NCBI RefSeq assembly: GCF_024171895.1
Contig: NZ_JAMTCQ010000009.1
Coordinates: 657,318 to 721,317 of the forward strand
Direction of reading: 5' to 3'
Source: Prauserella halophila
GTDB taxonomy: Bacteria; Actinomycetota; Actinomycetes; Mycobacteriales; Pseudonocardiaceae
Length of the DNA stretch: 64,000 bases
Part shown: piece by piece, positions 60,218-64,000 of the stretch
Numbering within the stretch: the stretch's first letter is position 1
How the letters are laid out: every line of letters starts with the position of its first letter
Notes under the pieces: generated by a model
Databases searched by the model: none
What the model was told of the DNA's origin: nothing
Seen by the model: the letters and a program-made list of their open reading frames with translations, nothing else
Program-made: the position numbers and the translations under genes

Positions 60218-61732
60218 GTGGCCGGTAACGGGATCTGGCGGACGAAATCCGTTGAGCGATCGATAGCGGACACCGACGAGCCGGGTACCCGGCTGCGGCG
60301 CAACCTCAGCGCGTGGGACCTCACGGTTTTCGGCGTCACGGTCATGGTGGGCGCCGGCATCTTCACGCTCACAGCACGGACCGCAGGGGATCTGGCGGGG
60401 CCGTCGGTGGCTGTCGCGTTCGTGTTCGCCGGTATCGCGTGCGGGCTCGCCGCCCTGTGCTACGCGGAGTTCGCCTCGACGGTGCCCGTCGCCGGCAGTG
60501 CCTACACGTTCTCGTACGCCACGTTCGGCGAGTTTCTCGCGTGGATCATCGGCTGGGACCTCGTGCTCGAGTTCTCCGTCGCCGCCGCGGCGGTCGCCAA
60601 GGGCTGGTCGGTCTACCTCGAAGAGCTGCTGGCCTCGGTCTTCGGCGCCAGTGTCTCCACGACGATCCAGCTCGGCGGGATCAGCGCCGACTGGGGTTCA
60701 CTGCTGCTCGTCGTCACCCTGGCGGTGCTGCTGACGCTGGGGACGAAGTTGTCGTCGCGGTTCAGCATGGTGGTCACGGCCATCAAGGTGCTGATCATCC
60801 TGTTCGTGATCGTGCTGGGCATCGCCTACATCACGCCGGCCAACTACACCCCGTTCATCCCGCCTGCGGCCGAGGGCGAGGCCGCGGGCGGTGGGCTCGA
60901 GCAGTCGCTGTTCTCGGTGCTGGCGGGCGGTTCGGGCAGCGTGTACGGCGGGTTCGGCCTGTTGGCGGGCGCGTCGCTGGTGTTCTTCGCGTTCCTCGGG
61001 TTCGACATCGTGGCCACGACCGCAGAGGAGACGCGCCACCCGCAGCGTGACGTGCCGCGGGGCATCCTCGGCTCGCTGGCGATCGTGACGGTGCTGTACG
61101 TGGCGACGTCGCTGGTCATCGCCGGGATGGTGCCGTACCGGGAATTGTCGACCGCGGCCGAACCCGAGGGCCGTAAGACACTCGCGACGGCGTTCTCGTA
61201 CCACGGTGTCGACTGGGCTGCCTATCTCGTGTCGATCGGCGCCGTGGTCGGTCTGATCACCGTGGTCATGGTCCTGCTGCTCGGTCAGCAGCGGGTGCTG
61301 TTCGCGATGTCGCGCGACGGGTTGCTGCCGCGCGGCCTGGCCAAGACCGGACAGCGCGGCACGCCGGTGCGGGTGAACCTGCTGGTGGCCGTGGTGGTCG
61401 GCGTCGCGGCGACGTTCTTCGATGCGAGTCAGCTCGAAGAGATGGTCAACGTCGGCACGTTGTTCGCGTTCATCCTGGTGTCCGCGGGCGTCATGGCGCT
61501 GCGCAGGAAGCGGCCGGAGTTGCCGCGCGGCTTCCGCGTGCCGTGGGTGCCGGTGGTTCCGATCCTGGCGATCGGCGTCTGCCTGTGGTTGATGGTGAAC
61601 CTGACGGTGCTGACATGGCTGCGGTTCGTGCTGTGGATGGCGATCGGTGTGGCGATCTACTTCGCCTACGGCCGGCGTCGGTCGGTGCTGGCTCGGGAAT
61701 CGAAGGAGAAATCGAGCGACACCACCGGTTGA
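60218..61732 (+). CDS. APC-family cationic amino-acid permease (Rv3253c-like)
   Basis: 504 residues with 12 membrane helices of the APC/CAT type: RTKSVERSIADTDEPGTRLRRNLSAWDLTVFG, VMVGAGIFTLTARTAG (the GxGIF substrate loop), FFAFLGFDIVATTAEETRHPQRDVPRGI and QQRVLFAMSRDGLLPRGLAK. It imports amino acids, probably basic ones. GTG 60218 with GGTGGAG is preferred; an ATG at 60170 gives 16 extra residues. The N-terminal RTKS-x-E-x-SIADTDEP matches the mycobacterial protein at the same relative place after manA. Confidence 0.9.
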   Translation: MAGNGIWRTKSVERSIADTDEPGTRLRRNLSAWDLTVFGVTVMVGAGIFTLTARTAGDLAGPSVAVAFVFAGIACGLAALCYAEFASTVPVAGSAYTFSYATFGEFLAWIIGWDLVLEFSVAAAAVAKGWSVYLEELLASVFGASVSTTIQLGGISADWGSLLLVVTLAVLLTLGTKLSSRFSMVVTAIKVLIILFVIVLGIAYITPANYTPFIPPAAEGEAAGGGLEQSLFSVLAGGSGSVYGGFGLLAGASLVFFAFLGFDIVATTAEETRHPQRDVPRGILGSLAIVTVLYVATSLVIAGMVPYRELSTAAEPEGRKTLATAFSYHGVDWAAYLVSIGAVVGLITVVMVLLLGQQRVLFAMSRDGLLPRGLAKTGQRGTPVRVNLLVAVVVGVAATFFDASQLEEMVNVGTLFAFILVSAGVMALRRKRPELPRGFRVPWVPVVPILAIGVCLWLMVNLTVLTWLRFVLWMAIGVAIYFAYGRRRSVLARESKEKSSDTTG

Positions 61733-61910
61733 GGTTCGCGGATGAAGCTCGCTGACGAGGCTCGATGGGAATCACCTGGTGTAGGCGACAAGTACGAAAG
61801 GTGGTCCCGAGGCCGCTTGTACGTGGGTAAAGTCCCGGTCGGCATGTCACTGACTGTCACCAACGGCCGGTGATTTGCCGACCTGCTGCCACACTTGTTC
61901 GGAGTGCTTC

Positions 61911-62840
61911 ATGAGCGTGACCCGTTCGTTCGCACTGGCCGTGGCGACCGGTGCGGTCCTGCTCGGTTCGGCGGGCGCTGCGAGCGCCGGCCAGGACGTC
62001 CGGGGTGCACCCGGCGATGCGTACGGCCGCGAAAGCGGCGTCATCGACCAAGGTGACCAGGGCGAGCACAGCGATCAGGGTGATCACGACGGTGACGTTC
62101 CTGATCGCGAGGAGAACCGGGGCGAGTCCGGTGATGGGAGCGGCGACCGGGATCACGAGGACACGGGTGGCTCCGGCGACGGTGCGACGGAACGCCGCGC
62201 CGGAGACAACGATCTGCCACTGTGCGAGGAAGACCGGATGCACCGCGGCGGGCTGGCGCTGGATCCGGACCGGGTTCGCACCGGGAAGAAGTCCGATTGG
62301 GGCGGGGCCGGTGGGAACCCCGGCGACGATGGCGCCGGCGGCCGGTCGGACTGGTTCAGTCATTGGACCCACTGCATCGAGACGCCGCCGGCGCCGGAGG
62401 ATCCGGGAGCGCCGCCGACGTCCGAGCTCGACGCCGATGTCCATGCCAGTCCCGGTCGCGATGACGCAGGTGACGCGGAGTCCGGTTCCGACGCCGAGCG
62501 CGAGTCCGAGCCCGGTTCCGGCGCCGAGCGCACGGACCGGCCCCGGCCGCAGGCAGGCGACGAGGCCGAAGCGCCGACGGGCACGGCACGTCCCGATCCG
62601 AACGTGCAGACCGCGGCCGGGAACGAACGATCCGGGGCAGGAACGTCGTCCGCGGCACCTGCGCCGTCGGCTCAGCGGGCCGATGCGGGCTCCGGCGAAG
62701 CGGAGGACGAAGGTGCCGCCGCTGCGGGGGCGGCCGACGACGGGATGGGCTTCGGTGGCGGACTGCTGCTGCTCGGCGGTGGCGGTGTGCTGGCCGCTGC
62801 CGCAGCGACCGTCCTGGCCGCCCGCACGCGCCGCGGCTGA
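61911..62840 (+). CDS. Secreted acidic protein with C-terminal membrane anchor
   Basis: 309 residues. Signal peptide 1-27 (AVLLGSAGAASAG), a long Asp/Gly/Glu-rich low-complexity part, a small Cys-containing core (DLPLCEEDRMHRGGLALD and WFSHWTHCIETPP, two Cys that may pair), a second acidic linker and a final Gly/Ala-rich helix with RTRRG. No LPxTG-like motif is present, so anchoring is by the membrane helix. Function unknown; in layout it resembles the LATTG protein upstream. Confidence 0.7.
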   Translation: MSVTRSFALAVATGAVLLGSAGAASAGQDVRGAPGDAYGRESGVIDQGDQGEHSDQGDHDGDVPDREENRGESGDGSGDRDHEDTGGSGDGATERRAGDNDLPLCEEDRMHRGGLALDPDRVRTGKKSDWGGAGGNPGDDGAGGRSDWFSHWTHCIETPPAPEDPGAPPTSELDADVHASPGRDDAGDAESGSDAERESEPGSGAERTDRPRPQAGDEAEAPTGTARPDPNVQTAAGNERSGAGTSSAAPAPSAQRADAGSGEAEDEGAAAAGAADDGMGFGGGLLLLGGGGVLAAAAATVLAARTRRG

Positions 62841-62992
62841 CTCGGCGGTTCCGCCGTCGACCTCGTTGCCGCCGCCGGAGCGGGGTCGGTCGCCGTGCCG
62901 TGCCGTCGCCGCCGTCTCGGTCGGTTACGTCGTGCAGCGGGGTGTGCCGAGGACGTCGCCGAACAGCGACACTGTTCGGCGGGGCTCGTGGA

Positions 62993-63619
62993 CTACGCCT
63001 TGTCCTTGAGGTTTCCGACGACCATGTCGGAGAGTCGGAGCGCCGAGTCGCACGCATGCGTGTCATCGTCTGGATCATCGATGGCCACAGTGACGGAAAC
63101 GGCATACTCGTCGGCCAGACCGACCACAGCGCTGCAGCCCACGTCTTGGTCGGGAAGAGTGATCGTGGGCAAACCCTGAACCGGATCAACCTCACGGAGC
63201 GGATTCCCCGCATCCTTGGCGTTGGCATAGTTCACGCTCAGCCCTCCACGCGTCACGGTCAGGAAACTGAGCGTGAACCCACCGCCGTCGTTGTCCCAGG
63301 AACACCGCGGGCCGAGTATGTCGATGTCGCGCCGCTTACCGTCAGACACGTCGGACCCCAATGCCCACTCCTGCTGATCCCGAGTCAACGCCTGACACGG
63401 ATCACCCGACAACACCGATTCCGGAAGCGGGTTCGTCACCTCCGGCGCACCGCTGTGCGGCAGGTCCGAACCAGCCGACGACCCACCGGCACTCGACGGC
63501 GCCGAGGAACCGGTCGACGACATGGGGGCGGGCTCGGGCTGTCCTGTGGATTCGCCCGAGCACCCCGCCACCAGCACCGCAGCAGCACCGGCCGCCAGCA
63601 GCGCGCCAGCCCGCCTCAT
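62993..63619 (-). CDS. DUF3558 lipoprotein
   Basis: 208 residues with lipobox LVAGC (Cys20), a Ser/Gly linker, and the DUF3558 domain: DPCQALTRDQQEWALGSDVSDG, GPRCSWDN, LSVNYANAK and a conserved ACDSALRLSDMVV end. DUF3558 lipoproteins are numerous in Pseudonocardiaceae and lie beside WXG100-like genes. Its ATG overlaps the stop of that upstream gene (4-base overlap), so they are coupled. Function unknown. Confidence 0.88.
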   Translation of the reverse strand: MRRAGALLAAGAAAVLVAGCSGESTGQPEPAPMSSTGSSAPSSAGGSSAGSDLPHSGAPEVTNPLPESVLSGDPCQALTRDQQEWALGSDVSDGKRRDIDILGPRCSWDNDGGGFTLSFLTVTRGGLSVNYANAKDAGNPLREVDPVQGLPTITLPDQDVGCSAVVGLADEYAVSVTVAIDDPDDDTHACDSALRLSDMVVGNLKDKA

Positions 63620-64000
63620 GCGACGAAGCCTCCCTCGTCCTTGCCGTCCCCGCCACCGGCGTTCTTGACGTCCTTGCCGGCCTGGTCCTCGGCCTCCTCG
63701 TACACACCCAGCGCCTTGCCGAGCTTCTCGGCCAGGTCGTGGTGGAACTTCCACAGCTCACGCATACGTTCCGCGCCTACCTCCCAGGCCCGCTTCGCGA
63801 CCTGGGTGAAGCGCACGCTCGCCGGATCCTCGGCCGGCGGCTCCGCTGATTCGGCGATGTTTCTCGCATCGCGGTAATGGTTTCGGTACCGCCCGGCGAG
63901 CTCCTTGGCTTCGTCGTAGATGCCCTTGGCGGTGTCGCCGTCGAACTCGTAGCCACCGCCGGAGCCGGGGTTGGTCGCCTTGCCGTCGATGACGAAGTTC
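63616..64000 (-). CDS. WXG100-like/ESX-associated helical protein (partial)
   Basis: The 5' end lies beyond the window; 127 C-terminal residues are visible. They include GGGYEFDGDTAKGIYDEAKELAGRYRNHY, then a PPAEDPASVRFTQVAKRAWEVG segment and a long helix ending KALGVYEEAEDQAGKD, the pattern of Pseudonocardiaceae helical proteins near DUF3558 lipoproteins. It may be exported by a type VII system; no WxG is visible in this part. Translationally coupled to the lipoprotein gene. Confidence 0.7.
   Translation of the reverse strand, partial: NFVIDGKATNPGSGGGYEFDGDTAKGIYDEAKELAGRYRNHYRDARNIAESAEPPAEDPASVRFTQVAKRAWEVGAERMRELWKFHHDLAEKLGKALGVYEEAEDQAGKDVKNAGGGDGKDEGGFVA

Overview
The window is high-GC actinobacterial DNA, most likely from a Pseudonocardiaceae-type organism (Saccharomonospora/Amycolatopsis relatives). 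The evidence is mshB (mycothiol synthesis), a WhiB regulator, many GTG/TTG starts, actinobacterial families such as DUF222-HNH and a DUF3558 lipoprotein, and two gene blocks that keep the Mycobacterium order. One is typA-lpqW-mshB-Rv1171-like. The other is whiB2-Rv3259-like-Rv3258c-like-manB-Rv3256c-like-manA-permease. No rRNA, tRNA, CRISPR array or complete insertion sequence was seen.

Layout. 1-8.3 kb: small accessory genes, mostly regulators paired with enzymes or transporters (AraC/TSUP, WYL/VOC, MmyB-like, RibD-like reductase, MmcQ/YjbR, aldo-keto reductase, alpha/beta hydrolase) and a broken methyltransferase. 8.3-10.7 kb: a minus-strand operon (XRE-cupin regulator, B3/4 protein, DapA-like aldolase) behind a perfect palindrome. 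10.7-15 kb: DinB protein, then a methyltransferase translationally coupled to an antibiotic-resistance type ABC-F ATPase with a possible leaderless six-codon leader ORF, then an Abi-family gene remnant. 15-21.9 kb: AraC/GyrI-like regulator, BCCT carrier, abutting remnants of an antitoxin and an SMP-30 gene, a Tat-exported amidase, a thioesterase, GNAT and pterin dehydratase genes. 22-26 kb: TPP riboswitch followed by a thiamine-type ABC importer. 26-33.2 kb: DUF222-HNH protein, then an ABC exporter plus LolA-like protein divergent from a two-component system and a Nudix gene.

33.2-48.5 kb: YciI-like protein, an orphan antitoxin-like protein, a Cys-rich small protein under a near-consensus IdeR/DtxR iron box, typA, lpqW, an oligopeptide ABC importer whose binding-protein gene has a strongly structured leader, mshB and its neighbours, and a site-2 protease. 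48.5-61.7 kb: the whiB2-manB-manA block for GDP-mannose precursor supply, interrupted by an RloA/RloB-like ATPase-TOPRIM pair that looks like an inserted defence module. 59-64 kb: a sortase-anchored Thr/Pro-repeat surface protein, an amino-acid permease, an acidic secreted protein, a DUF3558 lipoprotein and the start of a WXG100-like gene.

Points most worth attention: the RloAB-like pair inside a core locus, the ABC-F/methyltransferase operon with its putative leader peptide, the iron-box-controlled Cys-rich protein, and the hairpin-rich leader of the oligopeptide-binding protein gene. Several gene remnants (methyltransferase, Abi, antitoxin, SMP-30, cation-diffusion facilitator, MmyB-type regulator) show active local decay. 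Homology statements come from recognising sequence motifs by eye; no database search was run.
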